From the NCBI GenBank assembly GCA_027625915.1, contig JANTQA010000033.1:1984001-2048000 (forward strand): DNA of 64,000 nt, given 5' to 3'. The notes below the pieces were generated by a model. The model was not told the DNA's origin and did not search any database. It worked only from the letters and a program-made list of their open reading frames with translations. Positions 12,913 through 26,090 of the stretch are shown here, piece by piece. A program made the position numbers and the translations under genes. Every line of letters starts with the position of its first letter. Position 1 is the stretch's first letter. The DNA comes from Anaeramoeba flamelloides. Lineage: Eukaryota; Metamonada; Anaeramoebidae.

Positions 12913-14439
12913 ATGAGTACTTTTGTAAATCGTCGTCGCACAAAACGAGCTCGAGAGAAACGATACTCGCTAAAAGAAAAGTTACCAAATTATGATAGAT
13001 TAATTAAATCACAGACCAAGCCAAAGCAAAAGATAAAACTAAAAAGAAACCAAACACAAAGGCAACAAGAACTAGAACGATCAAATAACCTTTTGCAACA
13101 GAATGCATACAAAATTAATGAAAAAATAAAAACAATAGCTAGCTATCAAAAAGATCAGTTATCTCGAAGCCAAAACTTTGTTGAACAGTTACGTAAAGTT
13201 GTGTTATTTGAACAAATAACAAATAAATTTCAATCCTTGTTGCCACATTTATTTCTAAGAAAAGACTTTGACAAATTCTCAGAAGGTCTGCCAGTGGCAA
13301 GTTGCATAATATTCCAGGTGCTTTCAAGGATACCTGAGCCAACGACGCATCTTATATTGGTGAACAAATTGGTTGCCTATTTAAGAATCCTTACAAAGGA
13401 GTCTTTACAAAAAGGCAATGAATCCATTGCTTTCTTAATTGCTAACATCAGGTTTATTCGTTCTGCGTTTGAGAAACTCAATATTAAAGATCGCCAATAT
13501 TATAAAGACGTCAAAATCTTAAGGGATCTTCTCAAAGAATTAATTAACCAAATTGCGCAAAATTGCTATTTGGAAAAACAAACGATCTTTGAAGAGTTGC
13601 TTAAAGAAAACAACCAAGGGTTAATTTACAATTGTAAAAAAAGCCAAATAAAAAAAATTGAAAAGAAAAAGAAAAAGTACAATAACAAGAACAAGAACAA
13701 GAACAAAAAAGATTTTGATGTGAAAGTTAAGTACAGCCAATTGGAACTCACACAAAAAACAGAAATCTCAATACAAACCCTCTTAAATTTGTTTGATGAA
13801 TTGGATGAAATTATTTGTTCTAATTGCATCGATGATCCAATAAGAGTCTCAATCTTTTGCCAATTAATGCGCCATATCACGTGCTTCATGATGAATAACT
13901 GCTTTTATAATAATCAGATCAGGATTACTTTTACAACTGCAATAAGGATGAAAAAATTTATTCAGCGTTTAGTCATCTGGTTTAAAGATCCACATGATCG
14001 GATCCCGGTGAGCGATATTTTAGAGCCTCTTGTAAATGCTTCAAATGTGATAATTATGATCAACGAATTTGTTGACAATAGTTCAAATTTTGAAAAGATG
14101 TGTAAAGATATTTGCCCTTCATTTTCTTTAATACAAGTCTGGAAAATTCTTTCACATTTTACGATCGACGAAATATATTTTAATCACATCTCCAAAAAAA
14201 TTTTATTAGCATATAAAAATTTAATTAAAAATTCAAATCTTAAAATGAGAAGGCCAAAATATAAAATTAACTTGAACCCAGTAAGGAAATTTCATAAAAT
14301 TCCTATAGATGGTTGGGAAATAGTTGATATTCCAAAAAGGATTAGCAATGAAAAACAATTTGATTGGTTATCAAAATTATTAATAAATAATGATGAGAAT
14401 CGTAAATCTGGAGATGATGATGATGATGATGAATATTAA
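12913..14439 (+). CDS. Dilute-domain (myosin V globular-tail-like) protein, no motor
   Basis: A single exon of 508 residues. From about residue 115 to 480 it follows the myosin V cargo-binding globular tail: 'GLPVASCIIFQVLSR' near residue 125 (compare GLPAYILFMCVR in animal myosin Va), a mid-region with 'IRFIRSAFEKL', then the dilute core 'LEPLVNASNVIIMINE' and 'MCKDICPSFSLIQVWKIL' near 375-420. The first about 80 residues are very basic (RRRTKRAREKR) and rich in Q/K, so they could bind acidic partners or serve as a nuclear signal. A K/N-rich insert splits the domain near 245, and the tail ends in a run of Asp. No motor head or IQ motifs lie in the frame or nearby upstream. In myosin V this fold binds cargo adaptors; stand-alone dilute-domain proteins exist but their roles are poorly known. 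The start is the first ATG in frame; overlapping frames look random. Confidence 0.8.
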   Translation: MSTFVNRRRTKRAREKRYSLKEKLPNYDRLIKSQTKPKQKIKLKRNQTQRQQELERSNNLLQQNAYKINEKIKTIASYQKDQLSRSQNFVEQLRKVVLFEQITNKFQSLLPHLFLRKDFDKFSEGLPVASCIIFQVLSRIPEPTTHLILVNKLVAYLRILTKESLQKGNESIAFLIANIRFIRSAFEKLNIKDRQYYKDVKILRDLLKELINQIAQNCYLEKQTIFEELLKENNQGLIYNCKKSQIKKIEKKKKKYNNKNKNKNKKDFDVKVKYSQLELTQKTEISIQTLLNLFDELDEIICSNCIDDPIRVSIFCQLMRHITCFMMNNCFYNNQIRITFTTAIRMKKFIQRLVIWFKDPHDRIPVSDILEPLVNASNVIIMINEFVDNSSNFEKMCKDICPSFSLIQVWKILSHFTIDEIYFNHISKKILLAYKNLIKNSNLKMRRPKYKINLNPVRKFHKIPIDGWEIVDIPKRISNEKQFDWLSKLLINNDENRKSGDDDDDDEY

Positions 14440-16137
14440 TAAAAAATTTTATAATGTCTTTATTTTTTTTTTCCAGTTTTTTAGTTTGATTTGGATTATT
14501 ATTATTATTTTTATTTTAGTTTTTATTATAATTTGAAATAATTCTTAAATCTAAAATTTTATATTTTCATTATAAAATGTGCTTGTTGTTAGACAGATAT
14601 TTAACTTTACAAAATTCAAAAGAATTGGATGAAATATATCGTTTTAATCATTTTTTTTTACAAATCCTAGATACTTGCTGTTAGTTTTTTTTATTTTTAT
14701 TTTTGAAATAAACATAAATTTTCTTTGTTTGAAATATTCTCAAAAATAACTTAAAATCGAAAACACTTTTTAAAAAATTGTTTTCAAGCACTTAAAACCA
14801 ACTTTTGGAGATCTTTTAAGAAACAAAGGTGTTCCTGTACTTCGTTTATTACGAAAATTGGAATTTTATTGTAGAAAAAATTTTTTAGGTAGAAAATATA
14901 ACATTCGAAAAATTGGAAATTGTTTGGAATAGTATTCAACCCATTTTATTGGGAAAAGAATTGGTATCTTAGTTGCCTTTAACAAGTTTTGAACATCTCC
15001 AAAAGATTCTAAAAATAAGAGAAAATCTCCTTGTAAAATCAATTTCTAATTGTGTACCTTTACCTAGAAAATTGAGAAGACATTTTTGTAAATACTAAAG
15101 ACAACCCAAAAATAACCAGGTAATATCCAATCTTACAAAAATGTATCCTTTTTTACACAAAGTGAACCTAAGCCAAACTTTATTTACCCTTCCACCCCAA
15201 AAAATATATTCCTTTAATCTAACATAACTTTAGTATATACAAATATTCTCAAAGAAAAATACGTATACTTACCTAAAAAAGTATCAACATACCTGAATAT
15301 ATTTAAAAAGTCTTCAGAGGGGCTTATAACAGAAAAATTTAAAAAAGAAATATCAACTTCAAAAGGAAATATTTTATTTTACTATAAAAATTTCTCTTGT
15401 AACACTCAGGTTCATTAGAATTTCCCCAAAAGGTTTTTTTAAATGCTTGAAAACAATTTTTTTATTAAAGTATTTTAAATTTTCTGATATTTTTAAGAAT
15501 ATTGTAAACAACTTGAAATTTATGTATTTAATTTTTCTTTTGGAAAAACAAAAAAAAATATATATTATGTTTTCTCTCAATTCGTATAATTATTGATGGA
15601 TCAAGTCAATAGCTATTATTCATCAAATAATTTTACTTGGGATTTTCTAGTAAAATAACTCAACTTTATCCTAATATCATCAAGTGAAAATAATTAGAGC
15701 TTTTGTAAAAAAATTAAAAAATAAAATGAAAATAAAAAATAAAAAATTTTGAAAAAGATTTAATATAAATTTCAAAAATAAAAATTATTAACAATTTGTA
15801 TAAAATTGTATTATTGTGATTCTTTTAACTGTTTTACTTATTCCTAAATTTTGAATTTTTATTATTTAAAAATTCAGAATTGTAATAAATTATCTATTAA
15901 TTATTCATAATTATATGATTTGTTTATTTCTAATACATTATATAAATAAAAGAGATGAATCTTTCTGAATTTGCTAGTCTTTGATATTATTTCTGTGTTA
16001 ATATTTTATATACTTTTTTTTAATTTGTATTCCGAAAAAAAACTATTCTTTAGAGAGTTACATCGTGACAGAATTTTTCAAAATGAGGAAAAATTGATAA
16101 ATAAATTTTCCTCTTTAAATAATAATTCGGTTCCTTA
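14440..16137. other. Intergenic, no gene seen
   Basis: AT-rich sequence after the dilute-domain gene. Short frames (such as 15374-15580 minus) have no recognisable composition or motif. Nothing else can be supported before the MITE at 16138. Confidence 0.6.
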
Positions 16138-16334
16138 CAGTCATTTTCACTTTTAAGACACAAACTTTCAACGAAATTTAAGGCAAAAAAAAAATATCAA
16201 ATTAAGGCACAAAATTCAGATTCTAGTAAAAATAAATTGTAAAAAATTAAATTCCAAATTTTGTGCCTTAATTTGAGATTTTTTTGTGCCTTAAATTTCG
16301 TTGAAAGTTTATGCCTTAAAAGTGAAACTGACTG
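16138..16334 (+). mobile_element. MITE family B, copy 1 (TA-site foldback)
   Basis: A 197 bp element starting CAGTCATTTTCAC and ending GTGAAACTGACTG, flanked by TA on both sides. Its arms are complementary over most of their length ('cttttaagacacaaactttc' pairs with the tail 'gaaagtttatgccttaaaag'), leaving only a loop around 'attctagtaaaaataaattg'. Near-identical copies lie at 26091-26288 and 62081-62277. TA sites and CAGT-type ends suit Tc1/mariner non-autonomous elements. It has no coding capacity. Confidence 0.85.
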
Positions 16335-17007
16335 TATCATATTTTTTCTATTTGTTATTGTTTTTATATCAGTTATCTCATTTTATCCAAAAACAATATT
16401 TTATTTCGTTTTTTATAAATCTTTTGAATAAAATAAATTAAAATAAGTCCTAATTTAATAATAATTAATATTCCTCTTAATTTTATATTTCCAATTTACT
16501 AATACAACTAATTCAAAAATAGAATAATATCTGAAATGTAAAATAAAAAAAAAAACTTACAACTTTTTTTCAAGTGCTTTATATGATATGACAACTAAAC
16601 TTGTACAAAACAATCAAGAAAATTGTTAAAAAAAAAAAATAAGCAATCAAATGTATTGAAAAATAAAATAAATTCTTGAATACAATAAAAATAAACTATT
16701 TTTCAAAAATTTTGACTCACTTTATAATGTTTATCAAAGCTGTTTGGAGGGTTTATAACAGTATTCTTAACAAAAAAAATATTTTCAAATTTTTGTTTTT
16801 CTTTTTTTTTTCATTTTCTTTTTTCTTTTTTTTTAATTTTTTTAAAAAAAGATCATTTGGAAAAAAAAAAGATATCTTGGAAAAGATAAATAATCATTAA
16901 GAAAATTGTGACTATGTTATGTCTTTTAAAATGAATTTAATTATTAATAAAAAATCTTGTTGTTAACATTTTTTCAGTGAAAGTTCAGTAATAAAAAATC
17001 AAATATA
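16335..17007. other. Intergenic, one isolated element end
   Basis: No gene. At about 16694 'ttcaaaaattttgactcact' closely matches the left end of the element at 17008-17214 in the same orientation, but no matching right end follows before that element, so this looks like a leftover end. Confidence 0.45.
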
Positions 17008-17214
17008 CTCATTTCAAAAATTGTGACTCACTTTTTTTTAGTTTTTGGTTTTTATTTTTTTTAATTTTTGTAATATCAGTCTTTTATATATTTAGAATGA
17101 TTTAAAAGTGAATTTACAAATCAGATTTAGTTATTAATTGTTCTTGAATACTAAAGGATATTTTTTTTTTTTCAATTTCTTATTTCAGGTGAGTCACAAT
17201 ATTTGAAAAAGAGT
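17008..17214. mobile_element. Short inverted-repeat element G (207 bp)
   Basis: Left end 'actcatttcaaaaattgtga' continues ctcactt; the right end, read in reverse complement, is 'actctttttcaaatattgtg' continuing actcacc. That gives about 27 bp of terminal inverted repeat with a TA-containing site on each side. The ends resemble those of the decayed Tc1/mariner transposon at 35014-36055 (actcaattcc-aaaa-tggg-cac), so it may be a short derivative of the same superfamily. It has no coding capacity. Confidence 0.6.
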
Positions 17215-17389
17215 TTATTTTTATCAAAATAAATTCATGTAATTCATCAAAAAAAAATCAAAAATAAAATCAAAATTTTTATTTCTAATAACGAAAAGTA
17301 AAAAAAAAAGCAAAAATGAAAAACAAAAAAAAACGAAAATTTAAAATTTTAGAAAATGACAATTATCTTTTAACTAAAAAAAAAATAAT

Positions 17390-20300
17390 TTATTGAGCAT
17401 AAAAAGTAAATATACCAAAAATAGCAATTACTAAAGAAAAGAATATTGTTAAAGTAGTTTTTTTACCATTTTTCCCCACTGTAGGATTATACATGTCATC
17501 TGAAGAAAATTTTCCACGCTGTTCTGGAGACAAAATTTTATTTTGATATTCAAAGTGCAATTGATCTTGTTCGCCGGTTATTCTATCTTTAAAGTAAACC
17601 GATGCTTCCCAGTTTCTTGAATCGTCTAAAACTGTAATTTGATAAACAGGTGTTAGTACATGTTGGGCATTTAAAGAGTGATAGTATTTGAAAATATTTG
17701 GATCGGAATCTATTCTTTTGATAGCTAGCTTTGAGGAATCGGAGGGAGCAACAATTATTTCATTTTGTGTGTTATAGACAATCACGATCATACTTTGCAA
17801 ATCCTTTGAAAGTTTCAATTCTGACTTTTTATATAATAGAATAAAGGAAGATGTTAAAGGCAATATTTGTAATTCAGTTTTGTGATAGGAACCTGATTGG
17901 TCTGACACAGTGATCACTAATTCAATTTTTTTTAAATCTGATAATGATTTGATCATATTATTATAATCGCTGCTGCCGCTTAGCTTTTTGTTATTCTCAT
18001 TATTTCTGTTTAATTGTGGTTCATTATATAATTTCACAGCACAAACAAAGTTTTGAGATAAATGGTCGTAATCATTCCAAGCCATTGCAAATTGCCTTTC
18101 TTTGATTCTGCATGAATATATGAGGTTGTGGTCTAATAAATTGTCCTTCGGATCTAAAATATGGTCATTATGCATGAAAGTGACGGGGAATTTGAATTCT
18201 AAAGTTTCTAGTGGGTTTTGTAAGTGCCTTCTCGAACCGTAGATTTGATTTGCCGAGGCAAATGAGGAAGTATCTAGTTGGATTTTATTAACTTGGACAA
18301 CGTTCACCTCTGTTTGGGCATGCACATTACCATTAGTTTGAATAATCGCCGTACCCACTCTAAGAGCTTCCCCCTGACCATTATTGGGGTTTATTTTAAA
18401 AACCCTTTTGTTACTTGAAGACCAATTGTTTGCCAAGCTGGAACGCATTTTGGAATTTTGATCGTTGTTAAAAATGTAATTTGATGGTGTTTGCTGCTGC
18501 TTTTGCGATTTAAATTGGATTTTGCCTCCTAAATGAATAATTGGCGAAATTGGTTGGATTTCATTGCCAACTTTCACAATGACAAAATCTGAAATTAAAT
18601 GATTTTTTTTTAGCCAAACCCTTAAGGTTGCCTCGCCATCATTATTGGCAGTAATTATAAAGGTGCCATTATTATTTGGATGCGAAACCGATATTATGCT
18701 TGGGTTGCTTATTTCGTAATCCAGTTCCATGCCGTTACAGGAATAAAAGGTATTACCGAGGCTATCGGAGAGTTTGGCATAATAAATTATTGTTGATTTG
18801 ACTGGCAAGCTTTCTGGGCAAATACTTTCTGGCATCAAAATCAAATCAGTGACTGGCTTGACAATTACTTTTAAAATGATAGAAGACTCCTCGTCAGCAT
18901 ATTCACCAACACCATTTTCATTATTACCGGTATTGTTATTGTTATTGTTATTATTATTATTATTGTTATTGTTATTGTTATTAGTTGTTTGTTCCTGTTG
19001 TTTATGATAATTGCCCCGGAAAGAATTACTATGAATCAATTCTTTAATTTTAATGATCGAAGTACCGGAATTTGTATTATCTGCAATAACCTTGCCATTC
19101 GAACGATCAATTTGAATATATTGATTTTGGCTTGGGCTCAAATTATGGATTTCATTTTCATGACGAAGCTCACAATTCATATTTACACTTAGAAGTGAAT
19201 AACTTAAATCTGTAATTTCATCTTTATTTGTTTTAATAAATGCATGGCTTTGAGGAGCCAAGTATATTGTGTTTGGCATTAATAATTTCAATTTTTCAAT
19301 TACTTCAACAAAGGTCGAAGAAGAAAATTGCTTTTTAGTTTTCATTATACCCATTTTTACTGTAACAATTGTCTTGCCAACATTTTTACCAATTACCAAA
19401 ACGGAAAACCCAGGGCGGGTACAAAGATGTTCAATTTCGGCAAGGTCATTATTTGCCATTGACCAATCAAAGTCAATAATTTTCCTCAAGTTCACGATAT
19501 CTGAAAAGGACACCTTAGCGTCGTTTATTAACCCCACGGAATTCAAAGCAATCGAGTTGTATTTTAATACTCTATTGCGAGTAAATGAAGATTCGATTTG
19601 AACGGCCGTGAGTTCGCTTACTTGGATAATTATTTCGTCCTGGGCAAGGACCAATTCTTCAAATGAATCATATTTATGGACCCTTTCCAAAACTTGTCCG
19701 ATTAGCCTTGTTGTGCCGATTTTATGCGCAGTAACTAATCCCGTTGATTCAATTGTGGCAATTTTTTCATTGGCGATCTTATAAAAGGTCCTTGTGGAGC
19801 TTCCGATTGGGCCGCCAGTGGAATGTACTCTCATCTGCGCAAAGGGGAAAAGATATAGTATCGGTGGCTGCAATTTAAATGGTGAAAATACATGAACATT
19901 GATTGAGTTACTCTTGATAAATTGCCCGTTTCTTGAGCGCCCCCGTATATGGACTCTTGTGTTGCCAATGGACATTCCGCGTGTTTCCAATTTATTTCCC
20001 CTGATGTTATTTTCAAATTGTGGTATCGACAAAATATCTGAATCATAAACCAATTCCATATCCATAAATTGGTATTGGCTTTCCGCAAATGGCAAATGCA
20101 AATCATTCGTAACAACAATAGATAACGTTGTTGAATTGCCTAATTGTATTCGGTCTTGAATTTGAATGGTAATTTGATTGATTTCCGAGATATGGATGTC
20201 GGATCTTGCTGGCGTGGATCCCTCCAGGCATCGGTCATATGCCCAGACACAAGCAAATCCGCTACTAAGTGGCTGGACATCTACCGAAGACCTGGATCGG

Positions 20301-20668
20301 TGTGCCGATAAGGAGATAATTTGACTGGAATTGGTCTGATAGCTATAAGTGTTTCCCGAGGGATCGGCTTCCAAATGGATAATATTGGCCTCATGATTGA
20401 AAACGCTTACATAGTCGGGCTTTAAATGTAATTGTGCGATTAACTTGAAAAAAAATTGGCTTTGGATCGGCCGATTTTTAAAGTCTGAATATAACTTTTT
20501 GTCTTTATTATTAACGTTCTTTGTTAAAAATTTTTCATTTAGCCCAATAATTGAAGTTATAATTGAGACCTCACCATTGGTTTTTAATATGTTAAGGGGG
20601 CTGGTTTTAAAACCTGGTGTTATCATTTTATTCTTTAAATAATTATTATTTTGATTATTATTATTATG

Positions 20669-20701
<33 letters not shown>

Positions 20702-23700
20702 TGAATACAAATTAGGAAATTGTGCTAGTTGTGAATTTGAAGTTTCAAATTTAAATAATAAAGTATCAAAGTTCCAAAACAACCTATTTTTGTCATCAAA
20801 AACAAAAATATTTAATTCAATTTCTCGATCATTCTTCACTCTATAATTTTTGGGCACTAAGGAATTTAAACCGTTAGTGTTTGTGAGACCCTTACATTGT
20901 AATAATAATTTTTCTCGGTTTGGAAATTCAATTGCATAATTGCTATTGCAATTGATTGGCTCATCAAAAAACAATAAGGAATCTGGATTATCGTTCAAGC
21001 CATTATTCGTCTTGGTACCACTCCCAAGATGTCTCTGTGGGAATGTTAAAACCTTATTAGGTAGCTTACATCCCACCGTGGCATGCGCCGTGGAAACAGC
21101 TGGGTCCGTATTTGTTCTGCTTGCTTGGTTACCGATAGTAATTTCTACTTCCTGTTCGGAATGTGCATTACATTTCAACATAAATTTTTTAATAGGTATT
21201 TCGTCATTTAATTGTCGATTATTAATTAATCGCAAATCAATTTCTGGTTGGCCATTTCTTTCTAAAATTTCAAAATGCTTGGGTTCGCTTGGCTGAACAA
21301 TTTCAAAATATTTCGTTGGCTCCAAGATCCATGGATTTGGTCCTCCGGTGTAATAAATCGGAATGCTTGAGCCTAGGGTTCCAATGGCCATTGAGACGTC
21401 TTTATTATTCAAAGTAAATGGATCCAAAACTTTTAATGGTAAAAATGCTCCAAACATCTTCTCTGCTTTCAGGGTGGGCTCATGGATGAGAGCTAATGAT
21501 AATGAGACGGTGATCGAACTAAATCCATTTTTTAATGGGAATAATGTTCTCATATGTGGATTTTTTTTCTTCTGGTGTTGCTTGCGATTATTAAAAAGAT
21601 ATTTTGATTCAAGGGAGGACGACTCGTATTCCAAATTTGAATTTGGATCGTTTGCCGATGATGAAGAAGAAGAAGAAGAAGAAGAAGAAGGCATAAATGA
21701 AAAAATTTGGTTTTCGGCTATTGACCAGGTTAATTTTATTGTATCATAAAAATCAAAGGAATGACCAAATGAATCCAAAATTTCAACTTGTGTTTCCAAA
21801 TAATCGCCAATACATACTTCAACTTTGCCTGGTAAAAATTTAAGTTGGCTGGGACTAGATACGATTATCTTTGAATGTGCTTTATTTTTGATATTATGCT
21901 TGTCATAAACAGTGATTTCCACTTCGCCAATGCCAACGGCCCGAATGTAACCATGGTTATTGACTTGAATGATACTCGTGGAGGAGGAGTCAAAAATATA
22001 TTCCCCGCTGCCGCCAGTGGCCGTTAATAAATCTAAAAAGTTTTCGTTGCTTTGCCCAGTATAGGGCAGTCTTAAGACCGGTGGGGTCAAATGAATCAAT
22101 TCGGTGATCACTGCTTCAACTTTTTTAGTAATTGGGTAGTCCAATCTAATTAAAGAAATTGGCGAATTCTTATTCGGATATGAATTGCTATTGCCGTTTT
22201 GATTATTAGAGCGGGAATTTGTCAACGACTTTGTTGTCAAGGTCTTTGATACCGATCTTAAATTGGCCATCACTAAAGTTTTGCCAATGCCTAAGGTGTC
22301 AACATGATAAAATAATCCATTTCGAAAGTCGTCTTCAGCGAATCTTAATAGGGTGTATTTCAATTCTGGTTCAATTCTCGAAAGGGTCTTGATTAAGCGC
22401 GGATCTTCGTATAGTAATTCAATTGGTAGCAATTCCAAACCCTGGGTGATCAAATGCTGGGCATGATCATAGATTCGTAATTGAATCAAATAAGTGGTCC
22501 GGACAGTCAGATACCATGGCGCTGTTTGCAGTGGGTGATCCAAATTTGTGATCGTTTCCAAAATCGGCAGTTCCGGGTGCCTGATGGGGAAGATCGTCAT
22601 CCCAATGGACGCAGGCTGGACGACATGCACTATGGCCTGTGCAAACGACTCGGGCATATTTAAATCGGTCACAGTGACCTCGGTGGTTCCGTAGTCTAAC
22701 GCAGTAAGCAATCCAGAGCGATCAACGACAGCCACTTTTTCGTTCAGGCACCTCCATTCATACTGATCGCTGGGCAAGATGATTTGCTTTTTTTCGTTCC
22801 TTCGGTAGATCCATAACGAAAATTTCAGTTTCGCTTGTGGGATCAAATATGTCGGCTGGTACGGATCCAGTTGGATACGTGCGCGCACAGATAGCAAAAC
22901 AGATGCCGACAAAGGCTTTTTATAAAAATTGTCCCTTAAGATAACACTTACGTTTGCTTTCCCCGTTTTGGCTCCTTGGATCAAAATCTTGCTTGGTGGT
23001 AAATCCGAGTCCTGTAAAAATGTTGGATCCAGTTTCGATAAGTAGGTGCCGCCCATAAGCGCAGTGTCTCTTAAGGACAATTGAGACAGGACTATTCCCT
23101 CACGAGAATTGATCTCCCACTCAAAGGGCAAATTGCCAACAGTCGAAAAGACATTTCCCTCCAAATCGTATGCTTGCACTTGAAGCACTTCGATCATCGA
23201 ATCTAAATAAATGGATCGAGATGTTGTCAATATTTCTAACTTTGCAATCGTGTCAACAAAGACATCAATGGTTAGGAGTTTTCCAGTTTCTGTTTATATG
23301 TTTTGTTTTGGTATTTGTTTTTTTGTTTTGGTTTGTTTTTTTTTTTTTATTCATTTGTGTTTTTTTGTTTTTGTGTTTGGTTGTTTTTGTGATCGGTTTA
23401 TCAAGAAACAAGCAATTTGTTGAATTTTTTTGATGTTCGAGAATAAAAGGAAAAAAGTTTGAAAGGTGTTTTTAATTTTTGTTCTGTAATTTTCAATTTA
23501 TTTTTTGGCTTTGTTTCAAGTTCGAAATAGCCTACAAAAGAAATTTGTGAATGCTTGTTTTTTTAGTGCATGAAGCAAATCAAAAAGAAAGGTCAAAAGA
23601 TGGAAGAAAAGGAAAGAGTAAAAAGTTAATTACTTAATTCTTGTGCATGTATATTTAAGGTTTTCCTTTCAGACGATAAATGAACAACAGTAAGCAAACA

Positions 23701-23943
23701 AGATTTGGAGCAATCAGGGGAACTTTCAAACAAAGTCTCGACTTTGACTACTTCGGGGTTTGAACTTGTCCACGAAAAACAGCCATTTTCTGCATTCACT
23801 CTATAAGACACAAATTTATTTGAATGAACAGGTAAAAGTAGGTTTAGTTCCGAAATTTTTGCTTGGTTACAGCTAACAATGGAAAGACGAAACAAAAGGA
23901 CTAAAAAGATTAAAAGAGATTGGCTCTTAAAATTGAGGATCAT
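17390..23943 (-). CDS. NUP210: Nuclear pore membrane glycoprotein 210
   Basis: Two exons on the minus strand, 23943-23634 and 23289-17390, join in phase 1 to give about 2,069 residues (human NUP210 is about 1,890). Residues 1-25 form a signal peptide (MILNFKSQSLLIFLVLLFRL and on). The joint reads 'HAQELKTGKLLTIDVFVDTI', followed by 'TTSRSIYLDSMIEVLQVQA' and 'GNVFSTVGNLPFEWEI', which track the N-terminus of animal NUP210 closely. The long body is a chain of beta-rich Ig-like repeats with BIG2-type 'V-TAHKIGTTRL'-like turns. A single transmembrane helix (TIFFSLVIAIFGIFTFYAQ) closes the chain with almost no cytosolic tail. The family forms the lumenal ring of the nuclear pore. Poly-N and poly-S inserts are lineage-specific. 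Animal NUP210 has a cytosolic tail after the helix; here it is nearly absent. Confidence 0.93.
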
Positions 23944-26090
23944 TATTTGTTCTTTTTTTTTCTCGTTTTTTTAATTGGTTGTTAATCGAAAATTTCAAAT
24001 TCAGGATTCCAAAAAAATAATCAAACAAAATAAAAAAAACAAAAAATAATTCCAAGAATAATCACAAATTATGGGAATTTAAGTATTTATTTTGTATTTG
24101 GAGATTTGTAGATGATAAAAATCAATTGTATTTCAAAGGATTGTTGATATTAGATACAAAACTATTTTTTTTGGAAATTAAAACATAATTGGTATTTTGG
24201 TTGTTTCAAAGCTCAACCATTTCTTGTAACCTTTTTTTTTTTCTTATTCATAAATTGTTTTTGAAAGTTCCTTACTGATAAATTGAAAAAAACGTCTAAA
24301 AGTTTTTTATTCAATTTTCTTTTTCTACATTCTTTAAGGACTATCGATAAAAAACGCAATCATGAGTAGCGTGTGTCCAAAAACACTGTTGAATTATACT
24401 CTTTATCTCTTGATATCCAGAAGAACTATTAAATTTCAAGAAAAGATTCGAAATTATTTGTTTAACAGATACAATTCCAAAGTGTAAAGTTGTTACTATT
24501 TTCCGATAATAATTATTATTGTTCTTAGGCAATCATTATCTAGTTTCCAATAAAAATCTCTGAAAAAATCAAGTTAGAACAAAAATCATTAGGTTTGAGG
24601 TTTTCTGTGCTAGCTCTCAATTAATAATATGATCAGCAAAAATGCTAATTCCAAAAAATTTTGAAATTTTAATTGTTTTTCTGGATCTCAAGAGATATAG
24701 AGTAAATTTCCACAATGTTTTTAACATATAATTCCCACTTTATATCCTTTTTATGGATATTCCATAACTTGATGCGGATAAATATTTTTAATTATTTTAG
24801 GGTGGTGTTTGTTTTATATAGAAGTAAATAAAGAAAATATTCTTAAATTATTTGTAAACTAAAACAAATCTTCTATGAAATACAATAATCTTTTTCAAAA
24901 AAAAATATACTGAATCTTGAAATGGAAAAAGGGAAAAATCTGAGAACCAGAAAACCAAACTCATATTTAATGTTATTTTCCGTTATAAATTCATGTTTTT
25001 ACAAAGAAAGATCTAGTTTTAGCACCTTTTTGAAAAGTTCAAAATCCAACATATTTCTGTAATTATTTCAATAAAAATATTTTAATTTTATAGAAGAAAG
25101 AAATCTTAATGAAGAAAAAGTACATGTATTAAAATAATCTTTAAAAATAAAACTTCAAAGTCAAAAAATAACCTTGGTTAAAAAATCTAATTTATTTTAA
25201 AAAAGATTTACAATACTTATTTTAAAATTAAAAAAATATAATTTCTCAATTAAAAAAAGAGTTCAAATCAATTTTTTCTATTTGAGCAAAACAATACCAG
25301 AAAAAAAAATTAAAAAATCAAATTAAAATTCTACCAAAATATCTTTATGAAACCTGGAAAATTCAACTTATAACGATAAGGTAATACTTTTTGATTTGAT
25401 TATTTTTATTCAATAATTTATAATCCAATCTAGATTTTTTCAGTGAGTTATTAAAAACCCAACACTTCAAATTATCAATGGTTTTTATTGTTATTTCATA
25501 TTTTTTTCAATAAGTCAAAACATATAAAAGTAATTCAAATAATAATAAGTATAAATATGATTAAAAAACTAATTTTAATAATCATAGTTTGTTTTTTTAT
25601 ACTATTTATAATATTTTAAAAAAGGATATAACCCAATCTTTTAAATTTCCAAGAATTTGATAATTATTTAAAAATAAAATAATTGATTAATTTTTTCGAT
25701 TCTTCAAGAGATTTATTATTTGATTTATTTTTATTGTAACTTGGTATAATTATAAATTTCTAATGCTATTTATTTATATGGTACTCTCAAAAATTACAAA
25801 AAGTGGGATTTCCTAAAAATAAAAATGTTTTGAAAATTTTTTTATTTAATTGGGTCCAAAAATCAAAACCAAAAGGATCATATCTTTTTACCGGAAATTT
25901 AAATGTATTAATGAATTCTTTTTGAAATAATTTAAACAGTTCTCTAAAGTTGGTAAACGGGGTTTTTGATCAGTTTCAATCATATCTGTGTAAATGATTT
26001 CATCTATTACTATTTGAGAAAAAAAATAAATCAGACTTTTTATTGCCGATAGATGAATGGAAACTGGTTTAATTTTCATATATTGTCTTA
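23944..26090. other. Intergenic with one inverted-repeat element
   Basis: Upstream of the NUP210 start there is no second gene. Apart from the element at 24373-24728, the stretch is AT-rich with no coding signal; the small minus frame at 25888-26124 shows no known motif and its 5' part runs into the family B MITE. Confidence 0.55.
24373..24728. mobile_element. Inverted-repeat element E (about 356 bp)
   Basis: The left arm 'tatactctttatctcttgat' followed by atccagaagaac is the inverse of the right arm 'ttctggatctcaagagatat' followed by agagtaa. The similarity extends outwards through 'aaaacactgttg' and 'cacaatgttttt', giving arms of about 60 bp. I found no second copy in the window and no clear target duplication, so the exact ends and family are open. 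Confidence 0.6.

Noticed and set aside
12741-12995. Upstream frame overlapping the dilute-domain gene start
   Set aside because: Different frame, no motif, random composition; the dilute-domain frame has its own ATG and clear homology.
24341-24532. 63-residue minus frame
   Set aside because: It spans the left arm of inverted-repeat element E, with no conserved motif.
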